The notes beneath the pieces were generated by a model. It was not told where the DNA came from. It worked only from the letters and a program-made list of their open reading frames with translations, and made no database searches. Shown piece after piece: positions 16,225 through 26,189 of a stretch of 30,403 nt of DNA (position 1 is the first letter of the stretch; the number at the start of each line of letters is the position of its first letter). The translations under genes and the position numbers were made by a program. The DNA comes from Proteromonas lacertae (taxonomy: Eukaryota; Sar; Bigyra; Opalinata; Proteromonadidae): contig NGBS01000387.1 of assembly GCA_002245135.1 (NCBI GenBank), forward strand, positions 1 to 30,403, read 5' to 3'.

Positions 16225-16725
16225 ATCAGAGTCGCTACTACTACTACTACTATCACTACTACTACTACTAATTCCATCAGCAACATTTCTATCAACTGGA
16301 TGTATGTGATAAAAATTCCCTCCATTCCATTGATAACTCATATGATGAAAAACATATTTTTTAAATTTTTGAGGAATACAATCACCATCTGCATACTCAT
16401 GTTCTCCATTTCATAATTTTCTATTCATTACTAATATTGAAGCTCTTCTGTCATACCCATAGGTTTTGAGGTTTATCATTAATTGATCGCCATGATGTCT
16501 ATAATCACCTAGTACTTCTGGATTATTTCTATTAGTTCTGAGTGAACCACATATAAACACCTTTTACTTTATTTCTTTTTAATATTTTCATTGTTTTAAT
16601 TGGAAATTGAATGACCCATCTATGTGCTCTATTGTCTCTATATCTATGAATGTAAAAAGCATATTCACCGTTAGGTTGTCTAAGCATATTATATGTTAAA
16701 TGGTCAGGCAATATATGTATAACCG
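16225..16725 (-). pseudogene. Unknown minus-strand gene remnant with Ser-rich tail
   Basis: The minus strand reads as protein over about 500 bp. Parts include LPDHLTYNMLRQPNGEYAFY, YRDNRAHRWVIQFPIK, LGDYRHHGDQLMINLKTYGY and a C-terminal tail of serines and aspartates from a (TAG)n repeat. It has a few breaks. The many His/Arg/Tyr residues suggest a folded, possibly nucleic-acid-binding protein. Not recognised. Confidence 0.5.
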
Positions 16726-17340
16726 TAAGAATATCACTGTATATGGGTAAACCGTACCAGACTATTCTTAGGTGCCTTCTACAGGTAAGAATAAGCGATT
16801 TGAGTGTGAATTAGTTTTTGGTACGGGTTATACTGAAGCAAGTGGTGAATTTAAAATTGTGTATATATTTTTGTGTGTGAATAAATTTATGGGTCAAATT
16901 TTATTTTTATGTTTTCAATAGTTTTTAGCGTAGGATAATAGAAATAAAGTGTATAAATAGATAAGTAGCTACCTGTTCTACCCCGGCAGGGTAGCTACTT
17001 TATATAATAAGAAATGTATTTCTATGTAAGTAAGTAGCGTGTCCTGTGTAGCTTAGCTAGGACTTAGTGATTAAATAGTGTGGTGGCCAAGCTACAGAAT
17101 GAGTTCTTACTTTTTTTTCATTTATCAATTTATTTATGGATTTATATAGTGTAGTTAAAAACATTCAAAAGAATTTAAATAGTGTCAAAAATATATATTT
17201 AAAGAATTATCTACAGTATTCTATATTTTTTACTAAATCGAAATTCTGACGAGAAACTGTTGTTATAAACAGAAAAAAGAAACAGTTTTGATTTTCCTGA
17301 TATTTTAGAAAAACCGTTTTTTATCAAAAAATATATAAAT
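16726..17340. other. Non-coding stretch with three hairpins
   Basis: About 600 bases with no gene. GGTAAACCGTACCA (16746-16759) pairs imperfectly with TGGTACGGGTTATAC (16819-16833), enclosing TATTCTTA/TAAGAATA (16763-16770 and 16786-16793). An 11-bp perfect stem, AAGTAGCTACC/GGTAGCTACTT, spans 16963-17000. A third, GTCCT...AGGAC, lies at about 17040-17065. This is a candidate control or origin region of the element. Confidence 0.5.
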
Positions 17341-17820
17341 ATGTGTGCTTCAGTAAACTTTGCTTTCTTTTGTTCATTTAGAAATAATGAAGATTATTTA
17401 GATAAGTGTATATGTGGAACTTGTAAGTTTTACTTATATTTTAACCATAATATAAGTGCAGTTTTAGATAGTCCATTACCTAAGGAAGAGATAAAGTCTT
17501 ATAATGAATTCTGTGCTATTTGCCATCAAAAGATGTGGACAAAGTATAGTGATAAGAGATATTATATGATGCTTTTCGATATTAAACCATCAGTAAAACC
17601 AAGAGGATTAAATAGACATTATTTTGCAGTGTTTAATAAGTATATTGAGTGGTTAACACTACCTGAAGGAATGGGAAGTGTTCATTTGAAGAAGAATCCT
17701 ATGTTAAAACATTATGTAAAGAAGAATTATATATTTGATGATAGTGATGATGATGAGGAAGAAGAAGCTCAAGAAGAAGTTAAAGGAAACAATGATCAAA
17801 CTACGATAAACATAGTCTAA
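17341..17820 (+). CDS. Cysteine-rich, probably zinc-binding protein of the virus-like region (159 aa)
   Basis: An ATG start after a TATA-like ATATATAAAT. Cysteines at 23, 25 and 28 (CICGTC) and at 58 and 61 (CAICHQK) could bind a zinc ion. The middle (RYYMMLFDIKPSVKPRGLNR) looks folded, and the tail is acidic (DDSDDDEEEEAQEEV). It is not a known Polinton core gene. A zinc-ribbon regulator or a small structural protein are possibilities. It looks whole, and it is convergent with the minus-strand packaging cluster that follows. Confidence 0.5.
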   Translation: MCASVNFAFFCSFRNNEDYLDKCICGTCKFYLYFNHNISAVLDSPLPKEEIKSYNEFCAICHQKMWTKYSDKRYYMMLFDIKPSVKPRGLNRHYFAVFNKYIEWLTLPEGMGSVHLKKNPMLKHYVKKNYIFDDSDDDEEEEAQEEVKGNNDQTTINIV

Positions 17821-17955
17821 ATTTTAAAACGAATCTCTATCTTAAAATGATTTGGGACAGGGTTTAAAAATATGCGTAATTTAATAAAAATCATATAATA
17901 TAATAAAAATATAATAAATTTTATAATAAACATAATAAAATAATCATAATAAAGA

Positions 17956-18342
17956 TTAAAAGAAATCTGTAACACCTGTATCTATATAGTCTGTAAAGAA
18001 TGTTTGCCTTGGTATTGCTAAATAAGGTTGTTGAGGGTAACCATTTACTATTATATGTAAATTAGGTTGATTATTATCATTTTGTAATATATGATTTATT
18101 TGAAAATAAGGTCTATTAGTTAATGTATGATATGTATTTTTATCATTTGTAGCTCTTATAGGGAATGACTTCCCACTGTATACTTGTAATACTTTATTAT
18201 AGTATTGTTGTAATAAACCTTCTCTACCAGGCTCAGCTTTTATAAAATTTTGAGGTTCAAGATATAATTCATGACCATCACATCCTTCATAATTACATGT
18301 AAAACCATCATATAATTTTATCTTCATAAAGTTTTCAAACAT
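17956..18342 (-). CDS. Hypothetical protein in the capsid/packaging cluster (128 aa)
   Basis: It starts MFENFMKIKLYDGFTCNYEG and has a possible small metal site (CNYEGCDGHELY). The body alternates short strands and is rich in Asn, Tyr and Pro (YFQINHILQNDNNQPNLHII), ending in aromatic-rich text. It is the last gene of the minus-strand cluster of penton, capsid, ATPase and membrane protein. It starts two bases after the stop of its upstream neighbour, which argues for joint expression. A minor virion protein is likely; no family recognised. Confidence 0.5.
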   Translation of the reverse strand: MFENFMKIKLYDGFTCNYEGCDGHELYLEPQNFIKAEPGREGLLQQYYNKVLQVYSGKSFPIRATNDKNTYHTLTNRPYFQINHILQNDNNQPNLHIIVNGYPQQPYLAIPRQTFFTDYIDTGVTDFF

Positions 18343-18344
18343 TT

Positions 18345-18692
18345 CTATTTTAGTACGTATTTTAAATGTTTATTAATTATATCTTTTATTGATTTCAAAT
18401 ATTCTTCTAATTCTAATTTTTTTGAATCTACCTCTTTAGTAGTATTACTATTTACACTAGTTATTATACTTGATGTTATATCTACTTTATCTTCTGGTGT
18501 TATTGATGAAGGTGGTATAACAACTTTAGATGCAATATCTGTTGCTAATTTAGCTTCATCAATTAGATTTATTTTATCAGCAATATCATTAGCTAATTTT
18601 GCTTGATCTATGTTTAAATCAATAGTTTGTCTATCCCCAATAAACATTTTTTGTATTAATAAACAATAAAATAATAAAATTAATAAAAACAT
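18345..18692 (-). CDS. Membrane-anchored coiled-coil protein (about 115 aa)
   Basis: I place the start at the ATG at 18692, which overlaps the ATPase stop as TGATG, a typical stop/restart arrangement. Residues 2-14 are hydrophobic (FLLILLFYCLLIQ), so it has one N-terminal membrane segment. The rest is heptad-like with repeated units (QAKLANDIADKINL, EAKLATDIASKVVI) and ends in a charged helix (KKLELEEYLKSIKDIINKHL). It probably anchors a rod at a membrane or at the inner capsid. Function unknown. Confidence 0.55.
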   Translation of the reverse strand: MFLLILLFYCLLIQKMFIGDRQTIDLNIDQAKLANDIADKINLIDEAKLATDIASKVVIPPSSITPEDKVDITSSIITSVNSNTTKEVDSKKLELEEYLKSIKDIINKHLKYVLK

Positions 18693-19453
18693 CAAGAATC
18701 TTCAGAATGGTCTTCAATCAATATATTGAAGTTAGCTCTAAACACTTTTTTAACATTATCAATATATAAGAAGTTATATTGTGGCTTAGTAACAGCTAAA
18801 TATAACTCTTTAAATGTTTCATATTCAGGTATCCATATATTCAATGAGTTGTATAAGTCAAACAAATTTCTGTTACTCAATCCATAAAATGTTAAATAAT
18901 AATCTACTTGTGATCTTGCTGAAGGTACTATATCAGTAATATATTGACTACTAATTATAATTTTTGATTTTAAATGTCTATTTTCTTTCATTAATACTGG
19001 TATAATATTAGCTGTTTTCAACTCTAAACTAAGATCATCAAATATTATAATATGTTCTGCATACTCATAATTATCTTTGTTTGTATCGTCAATTGATTTC
19101 ATTAACTTCTCTACTAAATTATCTCCTGAATAAGGTTCAAATAATGAATCATTTTCATCATAACTAATTTCATTATAATCTAATAACTCTTTAATTGAAT
19201 CATATATCCTATCTTGTTTGATTGTACCTACGAAAAAAGGTACATGTTGTTTTTTCTTATATTTTGGATCTATAATATGTCTTAATATATTGTATATCAA
19301 AGAAGTTTTCCCACTGTTCTTACGAGCCACAATAAAAATTTTGCAGAAAGGCTCGTTAAAGTAATCATAACCCAGAATTTTCTTAGGATCAAATGACTCA
19401 CCACCATCAACAGGTTCAATTTGTATGTTATTTATTTTTTCAAATTTAAACAT
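18692..19453 (-). CDS. Packaging ATPase (FtsK/HerA, A32-like) of the Polinton
   Basis: Genome-packaging ATPase, one of the core genes of Polintons and related viruses. I prefer the ATG at 19453 (MFKFEKINNIQIEP); the frame is open 33 bases further upstream. Walker A is VARKNSGKTSLIYN and Walker B is HIIIFDDLS about 90 residues later. A following strand ends in SSQ (KIIISSQYITDIVPSARSQ), matching the sensor of the A32 family. The length of about 253 residues is normal for the family. It sits directly upstream of two small genes and downstream of the capsid gene, the usual capsid-packaging neighbourhood. It looks whole. Confidence 0.88.
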   Translation of the reverse strand: MFKFEKINNIQIEPVDGGESFDPKKILGYDYFNEPFCKIFIVARKNSGKTSLIYNILRHIIDPKYKKKQHVPFFVGTIKQDRIYDSIKELLDYNEISYDENDSLFEPYSGDNLVEKLMKSIDDTNKDNYEYAEHIIIFDDLSLELKTANIIPVLMKENRHLKSKIIISSQYITDIVPSARSQVDYYLTFYGLSNRNLFDLYNSLNIWIPEYETFKELYLAVTKPQYNFLYIDNVKKVFRANFNILIEDHSEDS

Positions 19454-19523
19454 AGTGTGTGTATATATTATGTAGTGAGAAATCAAAAAATAAAAATAGA
19501 AGTCAATAATAAAGTATTATTAC

Positions 19524-20941
19524 TTATACTACCTTTTCAACACCCCTTGGTCCAATAATCAATTGTTTACCAGTAATTATGTAGAACTTATGATGAATTG
19601 TACTTAGATTATATTTACTATCAAATCGTTGATTTGAGCAATCCAAAGTAATCTTTAAATCAGATGCTAAGTCTTTACCTGCTCTTAATTTTAATTCAGT
19701 TAATCGATCAGTACTGAAATTTAGAACATCAAAAAATGTTTCGGGAAATGATGATGTATTACATTTATCATATATTGTATTTTGAATAATATTTCTCATA
19801 TATTCCCAAGTTTGATATTTTGCAGGATATAAATAATCAGGTGTATAAACGAAATCATTAATTTGCCATCTTATTCTATCTTGATTTTGATCAAAAGGAA
19901 TAGGATCTCTTTTATATGCATCATTATAATATGCTCTGTATAATATAAATTTAACATAACTTCCTATACTACTATTAATACTGAAGTTATAGTTAAAAGT
20001 ATTACTACCTGGAATTGGATCTTTAGTGATTTGAACTATATTAAAGTCAGTAAAGTCAATAGGATGATGAGTTGAATAATTAATGGTATTAGCATTACAT
20101 GTTGGATCTTTATTATAACAAATGTAAAGTCTAGGATTAATAATTTTCATTCCTACATGCTGTTGCCATGAATTAATCCAAACAGAACCATTGCTATGAT
20201 GAATCCAATTCATTATAGGAGCAAATGTGAATTGAATATAAATGACTTCACCAAAATAAATATCATTCTTCAAAGCTAATATGGTATTATAGAAATCTGC
20301 AAAATGAAATCTACAATATAATTTTCCATGTAATATATCTTCTGTTGTTCCCATTTCTTCCCAATAATTACAAACACCTCCATTTGCATCTAAAGTATCA
20401 TTAGAACTACATATACACCTTTCACCAATTTTGTCATTTACAATTGTTAAGCCATCAAATAAATATTGATAATAATGATAATCTTTTATATCATAAGGAT
20501 ACTGATTGGCAATTGTATGAGCTAAATCTCGATATTCATTATAACTACTATCTAAATCACATAGAAGTGTTCCAGTTTTATTGTATACTTTGATAGTTCC
20601 AAAATTCATTGAATTCTTTATATTTAAAAAATCTAACATTTTACCTGATTTAGAATCAGTTACAGGTGAAATAGGTAATTTCCAATTTCCTGAACCTGAA
20701 GCTGCATGATCTCTTTTTTGACCTGTAGTATAATCTAATTCAAATTCAAAGTAACTTTTGATAGATTAACACAATTATCACCAGATATTTCAAATGTAAT
20801 AGCATCACTGTTTGAATTTAAAGATAAAACAGTCTCATTCCTGCTTTGGTTAGGTGTAACTAAAATATGATTGTAGACTGGTATATAAGCTGGCACAATG
20901 CTTTCATGTTTTTGTGAATTAGGTACAGCAGTGATTGACAT
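19524..20941 (-). pseudogene. Major capsid protein region (double jelly-roll, hexon-like)
   Basis: A minus-strand region of about 1.4 kb that opens MSITAVPNSQKHESIVPAYI and contains beta-strand-rich text throughout (GDNCVNLSKVTLNL, DKIGERCICSSN, YIQFTFAPIMNWIHHSNGSV, TFNYNFSINSSIGSYVKFIL). It ends FYIITGKQLIIGPRGVEKVV. The size of 450-470 residues, the N-terminal arm, the Asn/Tyr-rich strands and the place between penton and ATPase fit a Polinton major capsid protein. It carries about one break. The call rests on position and character rather than a diagnostic motif. Confidence 0.7.
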
Positions 20942-20994
20942 ATTTTATGTTATTTTTAAAAATCAAAAAATGCTTAAAAATAGCAAGAAATTTA

Positions 20995-21965
20995 TTAATA
21001 CAAAATAATCTCAAAATAAATAGGTAAGTTATTTAAATCAATTGCATAACCATCTTGTTGAGAGACTGATATATTCATTCGTTGATATTCGTGATATTGC
21101 ATCTTTTTAGTTGTCCATTCAATTTGTGGATTAGTGAATGTAGTATAATCTGCATTTATATCAGTTACAGGTATATTTGCTAAAACCATTGAATTCTCAC
21201 CACTATTAACCCAGTCACATCTAATTTGTATGAATGACACCCATAGTAAAGAAGGCTGATTTGGTAACAAATTAGAATAATAATTAAAATCTTTACTGAA
21301 ATATGCATCACTTAAATGATTTGCATGATAAATTGATATACTTTTATTTATTTCATCTAATACCAAATAACTTATATGCTAAGTTAGGGAATTCCATACT
21401 AAAATCTGTAAAGTAATATTTTCCGAAATGAGTAATATAATTAAATTGTAACTTTAATCTATTTTCTGAAGTTTTTTCAAATTGAAGTACATCTGTTTGA
21501 TCATTTACTTTACGAAATGGAAATCTATTTGCAAAATCTTCATCTGGTAATGGTGCTATTACATTATCAAATGCATAAAAAGTAAAATCTAAGATATTTC
21601 TAGCAAAAAATCTAATAATTCTTTTCCTGTATATTTTCTTTGAGGTATTTTAATATCAATAGTTTTATTATAAGGTCCATTTTGGTTTTCAGGGATGCCC
21701 ATTTTATTGGATTTGTTTCATCTGGATTAATGCAGCTATAATAAGTAAAATTAAAGAGTATATGATCATTTACTTCATCTTGTATTGTATAGAAGTTATT
21801 TGGTATAACTGCAGTAATTAAACTCATATATTGATATTTTTCAGTTATAGTTGGAGTATTAATACATCTTGTCCATCTATTTGAAAATTTTGAATCATAG
21901 TCTGATGTAGTTAAGAACAATGATCTTCTATTATTTATAACATTATTACCATCTTTAGGTTGCAT
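20995..21965 (-). pseudogene. Penton-like minor capsid protein region
   Basis: A minus-strand region just upstream of the major capsid gene. The N-terminal part reads NNRRSLFLTTSDYDSKFSN and then YQYMSLITAVIPNNFYTIQD. A strand ending in I-P-N-x-F/Y-x-I is what I expect at the start of Polinton penton proteins (single jelly-roll). The C-terminal part has LWVSFIQIRCDWVNSGENSM, ANIPVTDINADY and a final YFEIILY strand. It has about two breaks. A shortened relative lies at 13.06-13.53 kb. Confidence 0.65.
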
Positions 21966-22042
21966 TATGTTTTATAATTGTTGAGAAATATTAAAATATA
22001 ATTTTATTTGAATTATTCTTTAATTTATATATCGTTATATAT

Positions 22043-23643
22043 ATGCAACCACAACCACAAGATAACAATTCAAATGATGAAGAAGATGAACCAACAGATG
22101 ATGATTATGAATATGAAGAAGATGAAGATAATGTACCTATTGATATGAACAGAATAAGACATAGAAGAAGACATAGAAGGAATCAAGTCATACCATTTCA
22201 AGATATAAGCGAAGATGATTTGAATAACTATGTGAATCAAGAAGTGAAAAGATTTAACAAAGCATTGATTATGCAATATAGACTAATTCCTATAGGATGG
22301 CCAAATCATGAATTTAATAGAATATATAATTTATATGATGAACATATGAAAATGTTTAATTGGTGTAAGAATTTATTTGTAACAGGTCCTTTTGCACATG
22401 GTAAACCATTAGAAGCTTATAATCCAAAATTAGCAGGAAATGAAAATTCTGCTAATGCAAGAGAATGTGGAATATTTAAAACTCGTATAGCAGATGGTAT
22501 TGATAAATTGTGTATGGCATCTGATTTTATATTACAAAGAAATCCATTTGTTGTTTTACACCCAAAAGAGAGAATAGGTGTTACACAACTAGAAAATAGA
22601 AGAATTAAAAAAACTCATTATGAAATTGATGAAAGACATCCAGAACCAGAAAATGATTTTAACATAATGAATAATGAACATTATAATAGTGCAGCTGAAA
22701 TAAGAGCAGAAAATGTTATGCAAAATAGACATGATAATATGGTAAGAGGAGTATTAGTAAATGCAGACAATGGAAGTAATGATAATAACAATAATAACAA
22801 CAATGGAAATAATAACAATGATAATAATGATAAATAATAATAACAATGCAAATTATGATATAATTAGCTTTTGTGATTCTCTGAAAGATAAGATTAAAGT
22901 TCTACATAGGTCGTTTAATGAGAACTAAATTTTGGTATTTAACAAATCAAAAAGAAGAAACAGCTTATTCAATTGCGTTAATCATATACAATTGCGTAAC
23001 TGATTTGTATATATTAGCTTTATATTACATACCAATATTAAAAGATAAGTTAAGTGGTAATTATCAAAATGATAATGAATATACTTTACCATATCATCCT
23101 GATAGAAGAAATTTTATGGGATTACCAGATGGTGATAATAGAACTGGATATAGATATAACTATTTAGCAACTATACAAAAAATATTATCAGAAGCTCATG
23201 TACCACAAGGACAAATCAATACAAATATATTTGCTAATCCTATAACTTTTAGAATGAATAGAGCTTTAGATACACAACTTAACCGTCAAATTAAACATAG
23301 AAGATCAGTTCCAGCTTATGTTGGAATGAATGTTGCAGATCATAGAAATTGGCGATATGTTGCACCAGCTAATTATCCTCCTGCTCATCCATCAATTACT
23401 GCAGATTTGATTGATAGAAATGTCAATGCATTTTATAATGCATCACCTGCAAATAGTGATAGTGAAGATAATTATAATAATCCATCAAGTAGTGATACTG
23501 AAGAAGATTCAGACACTTATGATCTTGGTGATATGAATAATCAAATACCACCTCCTCCTTTGCCACCAAGACCTATACCAGCAAGAACTGATCAACAACA
23601 ACCACCTCCACCTCCTCCTGTATCAAATGTATCTAGAATCTAA
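22043..23643 (+). pseudogene. Unknown structural or core gene, acidic N-terminus and proline-rich C-terminus
   Basis: Plus-strand coding opposite the capsid cluster, with a 77-bp shared promoter region. It starts MQPQPQDNNSNDEEDEPTDD, then a basic patch (IRHRRRHRRNQVIPF) and a helical folded part (NNYVNQEVKRFNKALIMQYR, MKMFNWCKNLFVTGPFAHGK). Later parts include ILKDKLSGNYQNDNEYTLPY, a segment with RRNFMGLPDGDNRTGYRYN, and a C-terminal proline run (QIPPPPLPPRPIPART). Asn repeats lie in the middle. It has about two breaks. By place it could serve as a IIIa-like inner capsid protein, but I recognise no family. Confidence 0.5.
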
Positions 23644-24727
23644 TGTAATTAGTTTAAATAATCAATTTAATCCTCATCATCTTATACCATCTGATAGATT
23701 TTCATTTTTAGTACCAGATGATTTGCTTAATGCTATACCAAATCCAAATAGAGACTTTAATAAATCTCATAGATTTTTAGCTAATAGAGAAAATGGAGCA
23801 AAAATAGGTGTAACTAGGATAATACAAGAGTTTTATACACAAATATTAACAAATAATGGTAAAATCTATTCAATTGATGCATTTATACATAACCATAATC
23901 CACCTTGTACAATTGTAGATGAAAATTCAAATAAGAGTTATATGTTCTTTACTGATTGGGTTAGAGAAGAAAACATCAATTTACCTTTATTACCTAGATC
24001 TAAATATAATGCAACTGAAGTAAATGATATACCTCAAAATTACAGTAGTATCAATATGATGTTTTATGGATATGATTACAATAGAAATATATATTCATAT
24101 ACTGGTTTATTAGAATATTGGTTAAAGAATCATAGAGGAACACCATTTAATGAAAGACAAGCTAAGCAGGAAATATACATATATAATCCATGTATCAATA
24201 TTCTATCAGATGATGAAGAGGAAAATAAAAACATAAAAGTATTAATAGGTATGGATTATGATAAAAATTGGCCTAACGATAAAAAAATCAAATGTAAACA
24301 AATCAAAGTAATAGTATCTCAAGAAAGTGATAGAGCATGGTATGTAATAAGTGATCCAATGTTTGATTATATGTCATGTGATATACCAGGTGATGGAATT
24401 CACAAATTCTATAATTATCCATTCTTTGTTAAGATAGGAGATACAGTAGAATTGATAGTACCAGTATCTTTGAAAGATAATATTTATGTATTAAAAGATG
24501 CTAGATTAGATGATAAAGATGAAAATAATTATTTAAAAATTGATGATTATATGAGAAATGCAAATCGAGATAGTATTAATCAAAGAGCTATTGATGCTAG
24601 AGAAACAGCTAAACGTAGAATACAAGGTTTAGGTAAAAAGCGTAGAAGAAAAACACAATCATTAGTAAAATTGTATACCAAATTGTTTACACACAATAAT
24701 AAAAGAAAAAGAATAAAAATTATATAG
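23627..24727 (+). CDS. Unknown beta-rich structural protein with basic C-terminus (366 aa)
   Basis: A clean frame that overlaps the end of the preceding gene by 17 bases. The body alternates strands and turns (YSIDAFIHNHNPPCTIVDEN, INMMFYGYDYNRNIYSYTGL, IKVIVSQESDRAWYVISDPM, YPFFVKIGDTVELIVPVSL). The last 60 residues are helical and strongly basic (ARETAKRRIQGLGKKRRRKT, then HNNKRKRIK). This suggests a capsid-interior protein that touches DNA. It is convergent with the protease gene, and the two overlap by eight bases. It looks whole. I considered penton base and rejected it for lack of motif. Confidence 0.55.
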   Translation: MYLESNVISLNNQFNPHHLIPSDRFSFLVPDDLLNAIPNPNRDFNKSHRFLANRENGAKIGVTRIIQEFYTQILTNNGKIYSIDAFIHNHNPPCTIVDENSNKSYMFFTDWVREENINLPLLPRSKYNATEVNDIPQNYSSINMMFYGYDYNRNIYSYTGLLEYWLKNHRGTPFNERQAKQEIYIYNPCINILSDDEEENKNIKVLIGMDYDKNWPNDKKIKCKQIKVIVSQESDRAWYVISDPMFDYMSCDIPGDGIHKFYNYPFFVKIGDTVELIVPVSLKDNIYVLKDARLDDKDENNYLKIDDYMRNANRDSINQRAIDARETAKRRIQGLGKKRRRKTQSLVKLYTKLFTHNNKRKRIKII

Positions 24728-25181
24728 TTTTAAATTTTGATTCTAACAATTTTGCTCTTTTTTCTCCTTTTAATGAATTAAAATTTGTTGCTTGCACAAA
24801 TGATTTGTTATTTACTATGATATCAACTAAAAACAAAATTGCATGATAACCACATCTTACACTATCAACTCTTTGATTTTTAACTCTATTTATTTTAATC
24901 TTATATTCATCATTAGGATATTTTTTTAATTTTGTTAAATCTTTATAAAACTTTGTTATTTGTTTAGGTTTATCTCCAAAACTATCATAGTACATTATCC
25001 TCCTAGTATTATTGTTAACACATAAACTAACCCAATGACCTATTTTACTTACAGGATCTTTAGTTGTATTAGTACAAAGTATTACACACCAAACATCATC
25101 ATTTTTATATAGTTGACCTATTTTGCTAAGTTCATCCCATAGTATAACACCTTTAAAATATTTTAATAGTCTAGGAAACAT
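24720..25181 (-). CDS. Adenovirus-type maturation cysteine protease (adenain-like)
   Basis: Cleaves capsid and core precursor proteins during virion maturation in adenoviruses and, by homology, in Polintons. The catalytic set is visible in order: His49 in KIGHWVSL, Asp66 in MYYDSFGD, Gln103 in KNQRVDS and Cys110 in VRCGYHAILF. The N-terminal KYFKGVILWDEL matches the F-x-G-V-x-x-x-D-E-L opening of the family. Length of 153 residues from this ATG; the family is usually 180-210, and the DNA upstream to about 25250 still reads like protein (ALSNFDIEKIIKK), so the true start is probably further out. The active-site region looks whole. Confidence 0.88.
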   Translation of the reverse strand: MFPRLLKYFKGVILWDELSKIGQLYKNDDVWCVILCTNTTKDPVSKIGHWVSLCVNNNTRRIMYYDSFGDKPKQITKFYKDLTKLKKYPNDEYKIKINRVKNQRVDSVRCGYHAILFLVDIIVNNKSFVQATNFNSLKGEKRAKLLESKFKTI

Positions 25182-25318
25182 TTTTTTAATGATCTTTTCA
25201 ATATCAAAATTTGAGAGTGCATCTTCTTTATGTAAATCACCTGTAGCCTATATAGTCATTTGTGATATATCTTTTAAACATCATATAATTAATAACTATA
25301 AGAATTTATTGAATATCA

Positions 25319-25374
25319 ATTCATTTGATAAATTCTTAACGTTTTTTAATATATATATTTATGTTATTTAAATA
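25319..25374 (+). promoter_or_regulatory. Repeated promoter-like block upstream of the pVI/pX-like gene
   Basis: ATTCATTTGATAAATTCTTA is followed by a T run and a TATATATA stretch, then the ATG 36 bases after the block. The same 20 bases recur at 26140 in front of the next gene, at a similar distance. Confidence 0.55.
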
Positions 25375-26119
25375 ATGGGTAAGTTTAAAGATTGGTTAAA
25401 AAGATCTAAAATTCTATCTAGCGCAGCTAGTTTAATACCTTTTGCTGGACCAGTTATTAGTAACAGTATAGAGAATATGGGGATATGGTAAGAGAAGGCG
25501 TAGAGGAAGGGTTGCAAGACATAGAGTTACTAGAATGTCACAATTTACACCTGATGGTAGATTCTTAGGTGATACTTCATCTATGACTGGTGGTGGAACT
25601 GTTAAGTTTAGGACAAAATCTGGTAAAGTTGTTTCATTTCATACTAGAAAACGGAAGGGAGCTGGTTTAGGTAGTTTGTTTAAGAAAGGATGGAATACAA
25701 TAAGAAAAATAGCTACAAAAGACAATATTACAAGAGGTATTCAGAAAGCTAAAGAGATAAATAACACTTTAAAAGATAAGAAATATATTAGTAATATATC
25801 AGGTAAGGTAGGTGACATTGCAACAAAATTAGGTTTTAATAAAGTTGGTGATATAGCAAATAATATAAGTTCCACTGCTAGTAACTATGGTTATGGAAAA
25901 CGTAGAAGACATAGAGGCGGTAAAAGATTTGGACAAAATGGTGGACTTAGATTACCAATGAATGGTGGTAATAAAATACGTAGTATAGCTATTACTAAAC
26001 CTCCTAGCAATAGGCCTATTTTAAATGGATTAGCTAAACCTTGTGGATTTAACCATAGAGGTTTATACAATCCACAAAACAGTTTACAAAGCTTTTTAGC
26101 TTACAAGTTAACAACATAA
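25375..26119 (+). pseudogene. pVI/pX-like minor capsid or core protein
   Basis: It begins MGKFKDWLKRSKILSSAASL and continues into a hydrophobic IPFAGPVIS segment. This is an amphipathic helix of the kind that lets adenovirus pVI disrupt membranes. The later part has GGTVKFRTKSGKVVSFHTRK, a small beta unit frequent in Polinton minor proteins. It then has Lys/Gly-rich text (GYGKRRRHRGGKRFGQNGG), the glycine-arginine style of core proteins and of adenain cleavage contexts. Position next to the protease fits. It has about one break. Confidence 0.65.
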
Positions 26120-26139
26120 ACTTTGTTATTGATTTTATT

Positions 26140-26189
26140 ATTCATTTGATAAATTCTTATTGTTTTTTTATATATTTAATAATAACATA
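26140..26189 (+). promoter_or_regulatory. Repeated promoter-like block upstream of the 154-aa gene
   Basis: An exact second copy of ATTCATTTGATAAATTCTTA, then TGTTTTTTTATATATTTAA and the ATG 31 bases on. A degenerate third copy (ATTCATTAAATTCTTTATAT) lies at 26666 before the 175-aa gene. Confidence 0.55.

Noticed and set aside
23627-24727. Penton base or fibre knob identity
   Set aside because: It is beta-rich and in a plausible place, but no diagnostic motif was seen, and two better penton-like regions exist.
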